From NCBI RefSeq assembly GCF_019797765.1, contig NZ_CP081862.1, forward strand, positions 682,001 to 746,000: a stretch of DNA of 64,000 nucleotides. The letters are read 5' to 3'. Within the stretch, counting starts at the first letter, position 1. Each line of letters starts with the position of its first letter. Source of the stretch: Cellulomonas sp. C5510. Lineage in GTDB: Bacteria > Actinomycetota > Actinomycetes > Actinomycetales > Cellulomonadaceae. A program made the position numbers and the translations under genes. This document shows positions 27,645-37,463 of the stretch, piece after piece. Below the pieces are notes generated by a model. That model was not told the DNA's origin. It saw nothing but the letters and a program-made list of their open reading frames with translations, and ran no database searches.

Positions 27645-27658
27645 GGCGAACGTTCGCC
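27645..27658. promoter_or_regulatory. LacI-type operator for the ribose-type ABC operon, site 1
   Basis: GGCGAACGTTCGCC is a perfect 14-bp palindrome with the central CG of LacI operators. A second site with the same core (GCGAACGTTC) lies 35 bp downstream. Confidence 0.8.
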
Positions 27659-27679
27659 CAAACCCTTGACCCCGCTCAG

Positions 27680-27692
27680 GGCGAACGTTCAC
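27680..27692. promoter_or_regulatory. LacI-type operator for the ribose-type ABC operon, site 2
   Basis: GGCGAACGTTCAC, one half-site base different from site 1. It overlaps the region just after a TTGACC box at 27665-27670 that could be the -35 element, so binding here would block the promoter. The ABC operon starts 108 bp downstream. Confidence 0.75.
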
Positions 27693-27799
27693 ACTCCTCG
27701 GGTCGGGTGACCCGCCGAGGATGGCGCCCCGCACTCGGGAGCAGCCGTGACAGGCGTCCCGACCCCGCACCACCACCGCACACCGATCGAAGGAGATTG

Positions 27800-28957
27800 A
27801 TGATGTTGCGCAGGCTGCGTTGGGTGGCACCACTGGCGGTCGCCGCCATGGCACTGACCGCGTGCTCGTCGGAGAGCGGCGCGACCACCGAGCAGAACAC
27901 CGAGGTCTCGACCCAGGCCGACGAGGCGCTGGCCGAGCTCGAGGGGCAGGTCCTGGCACAGGGACCGCGCGGTGAGGACCCGGCGCCCGCATCGGAGGCC
28001 GCCCTCACGGACGACGAGGTCGCGCAGGTCCGCGAGATGGGGGCGACGGCCGCGATCGTCATGCACTACGGCGGCAACGACTGGGCGAACGCCCAGATCG
28101 CCGGGCTGCGTGAGCGGTTCGAGGAGCTCGGCATCGAGGTCGTCGCGGTGACGGACGCCGACTTCGACCCCGGCCAGCAGGTGTCGGACATCGAGACCGT
28201 CATGGCCCGCGACCCGGACATCATCGTGTCGATCCCGACCGACCCGGTCGCCACCGCGGCGGCGTACAAGGCCGCGGCGGACGCCGGCGTGAAGCTCGTG
28301 TTCATGGACAACGTCCCGGACGGCCTGGAGCCGGGGACCGACTACGTCTCGGTGGTCTCGGCCGACAACTACGGCAACGGCGTCGTGTCCGCCCACCTCA
28401 TGGCGAAGGCGCTGAACGGCTCCGGCACGATCGGCCTGATCTACCACGAGGCCGACTTCTTCGTGACGCAGCAGCGGTACGAGGGCTTCAAGACCACCAT
28501 CGAGGAGCAGTACCCGGACATCGAGGTCGTCGACGAGCGCGGCATCGCCGGGCCCGACTTCGCGGGTGACGCCCAGGCCGTCGCGGACGCCTGGCTGACG
28601 CAGTACCCGGACCTCGACGGGATCTGGGCCGTCTGGGACGTCCCCGCCGAGGGCGTCATGGCCGCGGCGCGTGCCGCCGGCCGCACCGACCTCAAGATCG
28701 CCACGGAGGACCTGGGGACGAACGTCGCCATCGCGCTGGCGCGCGGCGAGATGGTCGTGGGCCTCGGCGCCCAGGTGCCCTTCGACCAGGGCGTGACCGA
28801 GGCCGACCTGGCCGCGGGCGCGCTGCTCGGCAGGACGGCCCCGCCGTACGTCGCGCTGTCCGCGCTGCCGGTCACGCACGACAACGTGCTCGACGCGTGG
28901 CAGCAGGTGTACCACGCGGACCCGCCGTCCGAGGTCACGGACTCCTACGCCGACTGA
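27800..28957 (+). CDS. Ribose-type ABC transporter substrate-binding lipoprotein
   Basis: 385 residues from tandem ATGs at 27800/27803 with AGGAG upstream. The signal peptide ends in ALTAC, a lipobox. The mature part has the family 4 (RbsB-like) fold: AAIVMHYGGNDWANAQIAGL, DPDIIVSIPTDPVATAAAYK, a hinge VSADNYGNGVVSAHLM, and GIWAVWDVPAEGVMAAAR. A long charged spacer after the lipid anchor sets it slightly apart from the family. It delivers a monosaccharide or small glycoside to the importer encoded next. A CCGGCGGCGCCGCCGG palindrome at 28971-28986 follows the stop and may temper read-through to the ATPase gene. Confidence 0.9.
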   Translation: MMLRRLRWVAPLAVAAMALTACSSESGATTEQNTEVSTQADEALAELEGQVLAQGPRGEDPAPASEAALTDDEVAQVREMGATAAIVMHYGGNDWANAQIAGLRERFEELGIEVVAVTDADFDPGQQVSDIETVMARDPDIIVSIPTDPVATAAAYKAAADAGVKLVFMDNVPDGLEPGTDYVSVVSADNYGNGVVSAHLMAKALNGSGTIGLIYHEADFFVTQQRYEGFKTTIEEQYPDIEVVDERGIAGPDFAGDAQAVADAWLTQYPDLDGIWAVWDVPAEGVMAAARAAGRTDLKIATEDLGTNVAIALARGEMVVGLGAQVPFDQGVTEADLAAGALLGRTAPPYVALSALPVTHDNVLDAWQQVYHADPPSEVTDSYAD

Positions 28958-29056
28958 GGCGACCCCGCGGCCGGCGGCGCCGCCGGGACCGGGAGCCGCT
29001 GCTCCACCCCCCCGGTCCCCACTTCACAGACACGACTGCGCACGAGGAGGTGCCGC

Positions 29057-30559
29057 ATGCCCAGCGAGTCCCCGCTCGCCATCCGGATGCACGGGATCCG
29101 CAAGGCGTTCGACGGCGTGACGGTGCTGGACGACGTCGACTTCGAGGTCCGCCCGGGAGAGGTCCACGCCCTGGCGGGCGGCAACGGAGCCGGCAAGTCC
29201 ACGCTCATGAAGATCCTGCAGGGCGTCTACCAGCGGGACGCCGGGGTCGTCGAGGTGTTCGGCGAGCCGCTCGAGGCCCGCAGCATCCAGGCCGCCCGCG
29301 CCGCGGGAGTCGGGATGGTGTTCCAGGAGTTCTCGCTGATCAGCACGCTGACCGTGGCGCAGAACATCTTCCTCGACGGGGAGCCCACCCGCGCCGGGCT
29401 GATCGACGACGCCGCGATGCGGACCCGCGCGGCCGAGCTGCTCGGCCGCATCGGCGTCGCGATCGACCCGGGGGCTGAGGTGGGCTCGCTCTCGACCGCC
29501 CAGTGGCAGCTCACCGAGATCGCGAAGGCGCTCGGCCAGGACGCCACGGTGCTGATCATGGACGAGCCGACGGCCTCGCTCGCCAAGCACGAGGTCGACG
29601 CCCTGTTCGAGCTGGTCGCCCGGCTCAAGGAGCAGGGGATCGCGATCGTCTACATCTCGCACCGCATGGACGAGGTGTACCGGATCGCCGACCGCATCAC
29701 GATCTTGCGCAACGGCCGGAACCTCGTGACCGCGGCGCTCGACGAGATCACGCCGCAGGAGATCGTCGCCGGCATCGCGGGCAGAGAGCTCGCGGCGATC
29801 ACCGGGCCGGTGCGGGACACCGAGCCGGGGCCGGTCGTGCTCGACGTCCGGGAGGTCCACGCGGCGGGCGTCGACGGGGCGACGTTCCAGGTGCGGGCGG
29901 GCGAGGTGGTGGGGATCGCCGGCCTCATGGGGTCGGGCCGTACCGAGCTGGCCCGGGCGCTGTTCGGCATGAGCCCGGTCACCGGGGGTTCGGTGCACCG
30001 CAACGGCAGCCCGGTGCGCCTCGGGTCCGCTGCCGACGCCATCGCCGCCGGGATCGCGCTCATCCCCGAGGACCGGCGTCTGCAGGGCCTGGTGCTCGAC
30101 CACTCCGTGCGGGAGAACCTCACGCTGCCCCTGCTGGACGGGCTGCGGCGGCACGGCCTGATCGCCCGGGACAAGGTGCGCGCGCTGTCCGACCGGCTGA
30201 TCGAGCAGCTCTCCATCGCGGTGGCCCGCCCCGACGGGCCCGCCCGCCTCCTGTCCGGGGGCAACCAGCAGAAGATCGTCATCGCCAAGTGGCTGGGGAC
30301 CGACCCCGAGGTCCTGGTGATGGACGAGCCCACGGCCGGCGTCGACGTCGGCACCAAGACCGAGATCGTCCGCATCGTGCGCGAGCTCGCGCGGACCGGA
30401 AAGGGGATCATCGTGATCTCGTCGGAGTACCCGGAGCTGATCGCCATGTGCGACCGGTTCCTCATCATGCGCGACGGCCGGGTCGTCGACAGCATCGACG
30501 CCGACCGCATCACCACCGAGGTCGAGCTGGAGCTCGCCGTCCAGGGGATCGCGGCATGA
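29057..30559 (+). CDS. Ribose-type ABC transporter ATP-binding protein (two NBDs)
   Basis: 500 residues from ATG 29057 with GAGGAGG upstream. Two fused ABC domains, as in RbsA/MglA. The first has Walker A GGNGAGKST (residues 41-49) and Walker B LIMDEPTAS, with a weak signature (LSTAQWQLTE). The second has the degenerate P-loop GLMGSGRTE but a good signature LSGGNQQK and Walker B VLVMDEPT. This asymmetry is normal for the family. It overlaps the permease start by 4 bp (ATGA). It energises uptake of the sugar bound by the upstream lipoprotein. Confidence 0.94.
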   Translation: MPSESPLAIRMHGIRKAFDGVTVLDDVDFEVRPGEVHALAGGNGAGKSTLMKILQGVYQRDAGVVEVFGEPLEARSIQAARAAGVGMVFQEFSLISTLTVAQNIFLDGEPTRAGLIDDAAMRTRAAELLGRIGVAIDPGAEVGSLSTAQWQLTEIAKALGQDATVLIMDEPTASLAKHEVDALFELVARLKEQGIAIVYISHRMDEVYRIADRITILRNGRNLVTAALDEITPQEIVAGIAGRELAAITGPVRDTEPGPVVLDVREVHAAGVDGATFQVRAGEVVGIAGLMGSGRTELARALFGMSPVTGGSVHRNGSPVRLGSAADAIAAGIALIPEDRRLQGLVLDHSVRENLTLPLLDGLRRHGLIARDKVRALSDRLIEQLSIAVARPDGPARLLSGGNQQKIVIAKWLGTDPEVLVMDEPTAGVDVGTKTEIVRIVRELARTGKGIIVISSEYPELIAMCDRFLIMRDGRVVDSIDADRITTEVELELAVQGIAA

Positions 30560-31542
30560 GCACCACGGCCCCCGACCGGCCCGGCACCCGCGCGGCGACG
30601 CCGTGGTGGCGGAGCGCCGGCGCGCGCATCGACTGGCGCCGCGACGTCATCTACGTCGGCTTCGTGGTGGTGTTCCTCGTGTTCGCCGTCCTGCTCGGCG
30701 ACCAGGGCTTCCTGTCGACCACCAACCTGCTGAACATCCTGCGGCAGTCGGCCATCATCACGATCATCGCCGTCGGGATGACGTACGTGATCGCGTGCGC
30801 CGAGATCGACCTGTCCGTCGGCTCGATCGCCGGGCTCACGTCCATCACCGCCGCCATGGCGATCGCCGCCTGGGGCCTCGTGCCGGGCATCGTCGCGGGG
30901 CTGCTGGTCGGGGTGGTCGTCGGCGCGGTCAACGGCTCGCTCGTCGCGTTCCTGCGCATCCCGTCGTTCCTCGTGACGCTCGCGATGCTCGGGATCGCCG
31001 CGGGCGTCGCCCAGTGGGTCACCGCGTCGGCGCCGCAGCCCATCCTCGACCGCACCTTCAACACCGTCTTCGGCAGCGGCAACATCGGCCGCCTCCCGGG
31101 CCTGGTCGTCTGGAGCGCCGTCGTCGTCGCCGTCGGGGCCGTCGTCCTGAAGAAGGCGCGGTTCGGTCGCCAGGTGCTCGCCACCGGCGCCAACCGCACC
31201 GCCGCGGAGTACTCCGGGATCAACACCCGGGCCATCACGTTCCGCGTGATGATGCTCTCCGCGATGGCCGCCTCCCTCGCCGGCCTCCTGTACGCCGGGC
31301 GGCTCCAGTCCGGGCGCTTCCAGTGGGGCGCCGGGGACGAGCTCTCCGCCATCGCCGCCGTGATCCTCGGCGGGACCGCGCTGGCCGGCGGACGCGGGTC
31401 CGTGGTCGGCACCCTCTTCGGCGCCCTGCTCATGGGCCTCATCAACAACGGCCTGATCCTCGCCGGCCTCGACTCGAGCCAGCAGCAGGTCATCAGGGGC
31501 GTGATCATCGTCCTCGCGGTGGCCCTCGCCCGGAACAAGTAG
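30556..31542 (+). CDS. Ribose-type ABC transporter permease
   Basis: 328 residues. About eight to ten membrane helices and the RbsC-family signature: GMTYVIACAEIDLSVGSIAG near residue 75, with the EIDLSVGS motif that contacts the ATPase. Later segments include SLAGLLYAGRLQSGRFQWGA and AVILGGTALAGGRGSVVGTL. The start ATG overlaps the ATPase stop. It forms the membrane channel of the importer. A glycosidase gene follows after 34 bp in the same operon. Confidence 0.94.
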   Translation: MSTTAPDRPGTRAATPWWRSAGARIDWRRDVIYVGFVVVFLVFAVLLGDQGFLSTTNLLNILRQSAIITIIAVGMTYVIACAEIDLSVGSIAGLTSITAAMAIAAWGLVPGIVAGLLVGVVVGAVNGSLVAFLRIPSFLVTLAMLGIAAGVAQWVTASAPQPILDRTFNTVFGSGNIGRLPGLVVWSAVVVAVGAVVLKKARFGRQVLATGANRTAAEYSGINTRAITFRVMMLSAMAASLAGLLYAGRLQSGRFQWGAGDELSAIAAVILGGTALAGGRGSVVGTLFGALLMGLINNGLILAGLDSSQQQVIRGVIIVLAVALARNK

Positions 31543-31576
31543 CACCACCACTCACCCAGGAAGGAAGGGACGCCCC

Positions 31577-33682
31577 GTGCCACACCACTCCGGCACCCAC
31601 CGCCCCGTCACGATCCAGAACAGCTCCCTCGCCGTCGACGGCGAGGAGGTCAGCCTCTACGGCGGCGCCGTGCACTACTGGCGCCTCGAGCGCGACCGCT
31701 GGGAACCGATCCTCGACTCGGTCAAGCGCATGGGCTTCACCATGATCTCGATCTACATCCCGTGGGAGGCCCACGAGATCGAGAAGGGCCGCTTCGACTT
31801 CGGCGAGATCAACCCGTCGAACGACATCGACGCGTTCCTCACCCTCTGCGAGCAGAAGGGCTTCCGGATCGTCGTCCGACCCGGGCCGCAGATCAACTCC
31901 GAGCTGACGTGGTTCGGGTACCCCCGGCGCATCCTGGCCGACGAGCGGCTGCACGCCGTGAGCGGCAAGGGGTCCAAGGTGATCCTCACGCAGGTGCCGA
32001 AGCCGATCCCCGCCCTCAACTACGCCTCCGAGGCGTTCTACGAGGAGACGGCGCTCTGGTACGACGCGATCTGCTCGATCCTCGCGAAGCACGCCTACCC
32101 GAACGGCGGCATCGTCTCCGCGCAGGTCGACAACGAGATGGCGTACTTCTTCGGGGTCAACGCGTACATCGCCGACTACTCGGCCGAGTCGCTCGAGAAC
32201 TACCGGGCGTTCCTGGTCGGCAAGTACGGGGACCTGCCGGGTGTCGCGGCGGCGTACTCCCGGCCGTACGCCGAGCTGTCCGAGGTCGAGCCGCCGCGGC
32301 GGTTCGAGGCGACCGACAAGGCCGACATCCCCTGGTACGCGGACTGGGCGGAGTACCGCGAGCAGTACCTCGTGGACGCCATGGACCGGCTCGCCGGGAT
32401 GATGCGCGAGCGCGGGCTCGGCGGGATCACCCTGTTCCACAACTACCCGCACCCGCTGGGCCCGGGCGGCGCCGCGTCGGGGTTCACGACCCCGTTCAAC
32501 CTCATGCGGCTGGAGGACAAGCTCGACTTCGTCGGGTTCGACATCTACTCCCGCAAGGAGCTGTTCTCCCACGTCAAGACGGTCGCGTCGTACGTGGCCG
32601 GCACGAGCCGCTACCCGTACATCCCGGAGTTCATCGCCGGCGTGTGGCCCTGGTACCTCAACCCGGGCGACTGGCACGACGAGGAGTTCGTCACCAAGGC
32701 GGCCCTCATGCAGGGCATCCGCGGGTTCTCCCGGTACATGCTCGTGGAGCGCGACCGGTGGCTCGACTCGCCGGTGCGCCGCGACGGGCGCGAGCGCCCC
32801 GAGAAGGTCGCGATGTTCGGGAACGTCAACGCGATGCTGGACCGCGGCGAGTACCACCGGTTCCGGCGGGACGCGGACGTGCTGCTGCTGGCCAACCGCG
32901 AGTACGACCGGCTCGAGGCGACGAGCGTCCTGGTGTCCTTCCCGGGCGACTTCCTCGAGACGCCGTCGGGCTTCTCGGAGTACGCCGGGCCGGTGACGGT
33001 CAGCGAGGCGACGCTCGGCTTCGACCAGCCCGTGCAGCTCGCCAAGGGCACGTGGTTCGGCGCGTTCTCGGACGCCCTCGCGGCGACGGGCGCGAGCACG
33101 GTGCTGTCCGACACCGACCTGCGCCCCGAGCGCTGGGCGGGCCGCAAGGTCGTGGTGCTCACGACGCTGGACTACCTCGACGAGGGCGTCCAGCGCGGCC
33201 TGGTCGACTTCGCGCGCGGCGGCGGTCACGTCGTCATCGGGCCGAAGGTGCCGGGGCTCGACAGCGTGATGCGGCCCTGCCCGGTGCTCGCCGACGCGGT
33301 CGGCGAGGCGCTCGCCGACGCGGCGGGTGACGTGGTGACCGCGCAGGTCGGCGCCGGCTCCGTCACGGTCGTGACGCAGCTCGACGCGGTCCCGCAGGCC
33401 GTGGCCCGGGTGGTCCGCGACGCGGGCGCCCACGAGGTGGTCACCAACGACCCGCGCCTCGACGTCACCATCCACTCCGACCCGCACGACCCCGGCACGC
33501 TGCTGGTGTTCGTCGCGAACCCCACCGCGGAGCCGGTCGACGCCGAGGTCGGTCTGGGCGTCGGCCTCAAGGAGGTCCGCGAGGTCTGGGACGACCGCGA
33601 CGTCACCACCTCCGGCACCACCGTCGCCGAGCGCATGGCGCCGTACTCGATCCACGTCTACCGGTGCACCGTCACCGCCTGA
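31577..33682 (+). CDS. Clan-A beta-galactosidase-like glycosidase (GH35/GH42 type)
   Basis: 701 residues from GTG 31577, with AAGGAAGGG upstream. The N-terminal (beta/alpha)8 barrel opens with SLYGGAVHYWRLERDRWEPI and ISIYIPWEAHE, as in GH35. The acid/base is Glu187 in SAQVDNEMAYF and the nucleophile candidate is Glu351 in YIPEFIAGVWPWY. The C-terminal half has a glutamine-amidotransferase-like domain (VVLTTLDYLDEGVQRGLVDF, GGGHVVIGPKVPG) as in many GH42/GH35-like enzymes. There is no signal peptide, so it acts in the cytoplasm on the glycoside brought in by the ribose-type importer. The exact substrate is uncertain. Confidence 0.82.
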   Translation: MPHHSGTHRPVTIQNSSLAVDGEEVSLYGGAVHYWRLERDRWEPILDSVKRMGFTMISIYIPWEAHEIEKGRFDFGEINPSNDIDAFLTLCEQKGFRIVVRPGPQINSELTWFGYPRRILADERLHAVSGKGSKVILTQVPKPIPALNYASEAFYEETALWYDAICSILAKHAYPNGGIVSAQVDNEMAYFFGVNAYIADYSAESLENYRAFLVGKYGDLPGVAAAYSRPYAELSEVEPPRRFEATDKADIPWYADWAEYREQYLVDAMDRLAGMMRERGLGGITLFHNYPHPLGPGGAASGFTTPFNLMRLEDKLDFVGFDIYSRKELFSHVKTVASYVAGTSRYPYIPEFIAGVWPWYLNPGDWHDEEFVTKAALMQGIRGFSRYMLVERDRWLDSPVRRDGRERPEKVAMFGNVNAMLDRGEYHRFRRDADVLLLANREYDRLEATSVLVSFPGDFLETPSGFSEYAGPVTVSEATLGFDQPVQLAKGTWFGAFSDALAATGASTVLSDTDLRPERWAGRKVVVLTTLDYLDEGVQRGLVDFARGGGHVVIGPKVPGLDSVMRPCPVLADAVGEALADAAGDVVTAQVGAGSVTVVTQLDAVPQAVARVVRDAGAHEVVTNDPRLDVTIHSDPHDPGTLLVFVANPTAEPVDAEVGLGVGLKEVREVWDDRDVTTSGTTVAERMAPYSIHVYRCTVTA

Positions 33683-33695
33683 GAGGAGCACCTTC

Positions 33696-34478
33696 ATGCT
33701 GCATCAAGACGTCCTCATGGCTGACATCGACGTCGACCAGTGGCGCAACGCCCAGTCGCTGCTGCTGCGTTCCGCCAAGGCCGCCCGCCGGCTCGTCGTC
33801 ATCCACGACCGGGGCACGGTGGTGAAGTTCCGGCACACCGCCGGCACCCCGTGCGCGGGCCGTGTCGACCGGGTGGACGACCCGCACGCCCTGGCCGAGG
33901 CGCTGTACACGCAGAACGCGGAGGCCGTGGACTTCGTGGTGGTGATGGAGCGCGACGCCGTCGACTCCTACTTCGCCGCCGTCCAGGACTCCTGGGACAT
34001 CGACGAGGACCTGGATGTGTTCGTCCAGCGCACGTACGCGCTGCTCGACCGGTACCCGGACGGCATCGTCACGTTCCCGGGCGCCGCGCGGGACGTGCTG
34101 GGGCTGCAGTGGGCGACCGGCGCGTCACGGGACGACGTGGAGCGCGCCGCCCGGGCGCTCGTGCCCGCGGGGACGACGGTCGTCCTCGGCGTGCACGACG
34201 CCGGCAGCCTGTGGGCGTCCCTCGTGCTCGACCTCGACGAGGACCACAAGGTCACGTCGGTGACGACGGCGGACCCGTCGCTGGTCGACATCGTGGGGAC
34301 CCGGGAGGAGGTGCTCGGACGCCTCACCACCTGGCAGGAGTCGACCGGGCGCACCGTGTCCCTCGCGCTGCTGCTGGACCGGGCGGCGGCGGACGAGTAC
34401 CTGGCCGCCCCGGCGGACCGCAAGGGCGCCGTCCTGACGGCGCTCGTGGCGGGCGGCGCGGCGACGTTCCGCGTCTGA
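33696..34478 (+). CDS. Unknown protein at the end of the ABC-glycosidase operon
   Basis: 260 residues from ATG 33696 with GAGGAG upstream, 13 bp after the glycosidase. It is cytosolic and acidic, with no recognised domain. Visible segments are RRLVVIHDRGTVVKFRHTAG, EAVDFVVVMERDAVDSYFAA and the C-terminal VSLALLLDRAAADEYLAAPA. The two halves look loosely alike (VVVMERDAVDSYFAA versus LALLLDRAAADEYLAA), suggesting an internal duplication. Operon position suggests a role with the imported sugar. A strong hairpin follows it. Confidence 0.75.
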   Translation: MLHQDVLMADIDVDQWRNAQSLLLRSAKAARRLVVIHDRGTVVKFRHTAGTPCAGRVDRVDDPHALAEALYTQNAEAVDFVVVMERDAVDSYFAAVQDSWDIDEDLDVFVQRTYALLDRYPDGIVTFPGAARDVLGLQWATGASRDDVERAARALVPAGTTVVLGVHDAGSLWASLVLDLDEDHKVTSVTTADPSLVDIVGTREEVLGRLTTWQESTGRTVSLALLLDRAAADEYLAAPADRKGAVLTALVAGGAATFRV

Positions 34479-34481
34479 CGA

Positions 34482-34517
34482 CCGGTGGCCGGCCGGTCCC
34501 GACCGGCCGGCCACCGG
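34482..34517. terminator. Bidirectional terminator between convergent operons
   Basis: A perfect 17-bp inverted repeat (34482-34498 with 34501-34517) separated by 2 nt, between the 33696 gene and the convergent dehydratase gene ending at 34558. It can fold on either strand. Confidence 0.75.
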
Positions 34518-34557
34518 GGCGTCCGCTCCGGCCGCCGCAGCGGCGGGCCGCCCGTCC

Positions 34558-36564
34558 TCAGGCCCCGCCGGCGTCCTCCCGTGCCGTCGCTGCCAGCGCC
34601 GCCGTCCCCGCCCGCAGCACCTCCACGATGCGGTCCACGTCGTACACCGCCCCGCCCCACGTCCCGCCGCTGGCGTCCTGGAGCGCCGACCACAGGCGGG
34701 TGTCGTCGGGCAGCAGCGGGTGGGGCGCGAGCCCGGGGTGCGGCGGCCGCGCCGCGAGCACAGCGGCACCCTGGACCGCCGACACCCGCGCGCCGTCCAC
34801 GGACCCGACGTAGTCGACCGACCCCTCGAGCCGCTCCACGTCGACGCGGATCGACACGACGTCCCCGTCGCGGAGCCGCCCGAGGGGGCCGCCCGCGAGC
34901 GCCTCCGGCCCGACGTGGCCGATGCAGGCGCCGGTGGAGACGCCGGAGAACCGCGCGTCGGTGACGAGCGAGATCTCCTTGCCGTAGGACAGGTGCTTGA
35001 GCGCGGACGTGACCTGGTAGGTCTCCTCCATGCCGGTGCCGAGGGGGCCGCCGCCCATGATGACCATGATGTCGCCGGGGTGGACGTCGCGGGCCTTGAT
35101 GGCGGCGATGGCGTCGGCCTCGGAGGTGTAGACCCGGGCCGGGCCGGTGTGCTCGAACACGCCGTCGACGATGCGGGACGGGTCGATGGCGGTGGACTTG
35201 ATGACGGAGCCCTCGGGGGCGAGGTTGCCCATCGGGAACGCGGTGGTCGGCGTGAGGCCGCGGCGGCGCGCCTGGTCGGGGCTCATGATGACGTCGGTGG
35301 GCTCGACGTGCTCCTGGTCGCGCAGGGCCTGGTGCATGCGGGCGCGGCGCTCGGAGCCGGCCCACCAGTCGAGCACGGTGCCGAGGGTCTCGCCGGTGGC
35401 GGTGAGCGCGTCGAGGTGCAGCAGGCCGAGGTCGCGCAGGTGCAGCATGACCTCGGGTGTGCCGCCGGCGAGGAACATCCGGACGGTGGGGTGCTGCACG
35501 GGCCCGTTGGGGAGCACGCTGACGATGCGGGGCACGGCCCGGTTGGTGCGCGCCCAGTCGTCGACCGTGGGGCGCGGGACGCCGGCGGCGTGGGCGATGG
35601 CGGGCAGGTGCAGCAGCAGGTTGGTGGACCCGCCGACGGCGGCGTGCACGACCATCGCGTTCTCGAACGCCTCGGGGGTGAGGACGTCGCGGGTGGTGAT
35701 CCCCCTGCGCCGCATGTCGAGCAGGGCGCGCGCGGACTGCCGGGCGATCTCCGCCCAGACGGGCTCCCCGGAGGGCGCGAGCGCGGAGTGCGGGAGTGCG
35801 AGTCCGAGCGCCTCCGCGATCACCTGGCTGGTGCCGGCGGTGCCGAGGAAGTGGCAGCCGCCGCCGGGGGACGCGCACGCGCGGCAGCCGAGCTCGGACG
35901 CGTCGGCGAGGCTCAGCTCGTCGTTGGCGAACCGGGCGCCGAGGGTCTGCACGCGCGCGAGGTCCTCGCCGGTGGTCGGCGGCAGCGTGACGCCGCCGGG
36001 CACCAGGATCGTCGGCAGGTCGTGCTGGGAGGCGAGCGCCATCATCGTGGCCGGCAGCCCCTTGTCGCAGGTCGCGACGCCCATGACGGCGTGCCGGGTC
36101 GGCAGGGAGCGGATGAGCCGGCGCATGACGGTGGCGGCGTCGTTGCGGTACGGCAGGGAGTCGAACATGCCGGTGGTGCCCTGCGACCGGCCGTCGCACT
36201 GGTCGGAGACGAACGACGCGAACGGCAGGCCGCCGGCCTCGGCGATGGTCTCGGACGCGGCGCGCACCTGGTCGACCAGCTCGAAGTGCCCGGAGTGCAG
36301 GCCGAGCGCGATCGGCTCGCCGGCCTCGGACCGCAGCCCGCCGGCGGTGGAGACGATCATGACCTGCGGGCCCAGCATGTTGGCGCGCGGCCAGCCCATG
36401 CCGGCGTTCTGCGTCATGCCGAACACGTCCCCGCTGGGGGAGTCGCGCAGCACCTCGGCGGTCAGCGGCAGCCGGCCGCTCGGCCCCTCGGCGTGCGAGC
36501 GGAGCGCGTAGATGCCGTCATGCGGCTCCAGCAGGCCCCCGAGCACGTCCGCCCCGGACGTCAC
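34558..36564 (-). CDS. YjhG/YagF-type sugar-acid (D-xylonate-like) dehydratase
   Basis: 668 residues, close to the length of YjhG/YagF and longer than IlvD. IlvD/Edd family marks are present: iron-sulfur cysteines Cys123 in [12 protein letters not shown] and Cys166 in VATCDKGLP, a third Cys group in [20 protein letters not shown], and the catalytic serine region [16 protein letters not shown]. The reaction expected is removal of water from a pentonate such as D-xylonate to give a 2-keto-3-deoxy acid. The GTG start overlaps the aldolase stop by 4 bp (GTGA), so the two steps are coupled. It is the last gene of the GH120 operon. Confidence 0.88.
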   Translation of the reverse strand: MTSGADVLGGLLEPHDGIYALRSHAEGPSGRLPLTAEVLRDSPSGDVFGMTQNAGMGWPRANMLGPQVMIVSTAGGLRSEAGEPIALGLHSGHFELVDQVRAASETIAEAGGLPFASFVSDQCDGRSQGTTGMFDSLPYRNDAATVMRRLIRSLPTRHAVMGVATCDKGLPATMMALASQHDLPTILVPGGVTLPPTTGEDLARVQTLGARFANDELSLADASELGCRACASPGGGCHFLGTAGTSQVIAEALGLALPHSALAPSGEPVWAEIARQSARALLDMRRRGITTRDVLTPEAFENAMVVHAAVGGSTNLLLHLPAIAHAAGVPRPTVDDWARTNRAVPRIVSVLPNGPVQHPTVRMFLAGGTPEVMLHLRDLGLLHLDALTATGETLGTVLDWWAGSERRARMHQALRDQEHVEPTDVIMSPDQARRRGLTPTTAFPMGNLAPEGSVIKSTAIDPSRIVDGVFEHTGPARVYTSEADAIAAIKARDVHPGDIMVIMGGGPLGTGMEETYQVTSALKHLSYGKEISLVTDARFSGVSTGACIGHVGPEALAGGPLGRLRDGDVVSIRVDVERLEGSVDYVGSVDGARVSAVQGAAVLAARPPHPGLAPHPLLPDDTRLWSALQDASGGTWGGAVYDVDRIVEVLRAGTAALAATAREDAGGA

Positions 36565-37463
36565 GGCATGTCCTCGACGGTGGCCATGAGCGCGGCGAGC
36601 GCCTCGGCCTGCTCGGGCGTCGCGGGCAGGTGCGGCGCTGTGGAGTGGTGCTCCATCCGCACGCCCCGCCCGACCATGCCCTCCTTGAGCAGCGGGAAGA
36701 ACGGCGCTCCGAGGGAGTACAACCCCATGAGCACGTCGATGCGCCGCTGGGCCCGCGCGATCGCCGCGGCGTCCCCGGAGTCGACGGCCCGCACGTAGGC
36801 GGCGCAGTACTCCGGGTACAGGTTCGCGAGCCCCCCGATGGCGCCGGCGCCGCCGGAGGTCACCACGTGGTGCAGGTTCTCGTCGAACCCGGCGAACACC
36901 CGGAAGTCCGGGAACTCCGGCAGCAGCTCGGTGAGCAGGCGCCGGGTGTGGCCGACCTCCTGCACGGTGTCCTTGTAGCCGACGATGTTCGGGTGCCGGC
37001 GCAGCAGCCGCCGCGTGACGTCCGGCCCCAGGTCGTAGCCGGTGCGGGCGGGGAAGTTGTACAGGTAGATGTCGCCCGGCACCTGCTCCGCGATCGCCGA
37101 GTAGTACGCCTCGATGCTCGCGTCCTCGAGCGCGAAGTAGTACGGGCTGACGACCATGACGGCGGGCGCCCCGGCGTCCAGGGCGTACCGGCTGAGCTCG
37201 ACGGTCTCGTCGACCCGCAGGCAGGCGGTGCCGACGATCAGGTCGGCGCGTGGCGCGACGTGCTGGACGGCCAGGTCGATGAGCGCGCGCTTCTGCTCGG
37301 GCAGCAGCGCGAAGAACTCGCCGGTGCTGCCCATGAGGACGATGCCGTCGACGCCGCCGTCGAGGATGTGCTCCCAGACGGCCACGTTCCCGTCGAGGTC
37401 GAGGGTGCCGTCGGCGTGGAAGGCGGTGACGGCGGGGGCGTAGAACCGGGCCATCGCGCTCAC
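36561..37463 (-). CDS. DHDPS-family 2-keto-3-deoxy-sugar-acid aldolase (YagE/YjhH-like)
   Basis: 300 residues from GTG 37463, which overlaps the GH120 stop by 4 bp; ATG 37454 is possible. DapA-family barrel: GSTGEFFAL substrate loop (residues 45-53), Tyr135 in [12 protein letters not shown] and Schiff-base Lys164 in [12 protein letters not shown]. Next to a xylonate-type dehydratase, the likely reaction is cleavage of 2-keto-3-deoxypentonate to pyruvate and glycolaldehyde. True dihydrodipicolinate synthase is less likely, given the operon. The lack of a dehydrogenase in the window leaves open how the sugar acid arises. Confidence 0.87.
   Translation of the reverse strand: MSAMARFYAPAVTAFHADGTLDLDGNVAVWEHILDGGVDGIVLMGSTGEFFALLPEQKRALIDLAVQHVAPRADLIVGTACLRVDETVELSRYALDAGAPAVMVVSPYYFALEDASIEAYYSAIAEQVPGDIYLYNFPARTGYDLGPDVTRRLLRRHPNIVGYKDTVQEVGHTRRLLTELLPEFPDFRVFAGFDENLHHVVTSGGAGAIGGLANLYPEYCAAYVRAVDSGDAAAIARAQRRIDVLMGLYSLGAPFFPLLKEGMVGRGVRMEHHSTAPHLPATPEQAEALAALMATVEDMP

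Noticed and set aside
36561..37463. Dihydrodipicolinate synthase for lysine synthesis
   Set aside because: Although the fold is the same, coupling to a xylonate-type dehydratase and a xylosidase favours a 2-keto-3-deoxy-sugar-acid aldolase.
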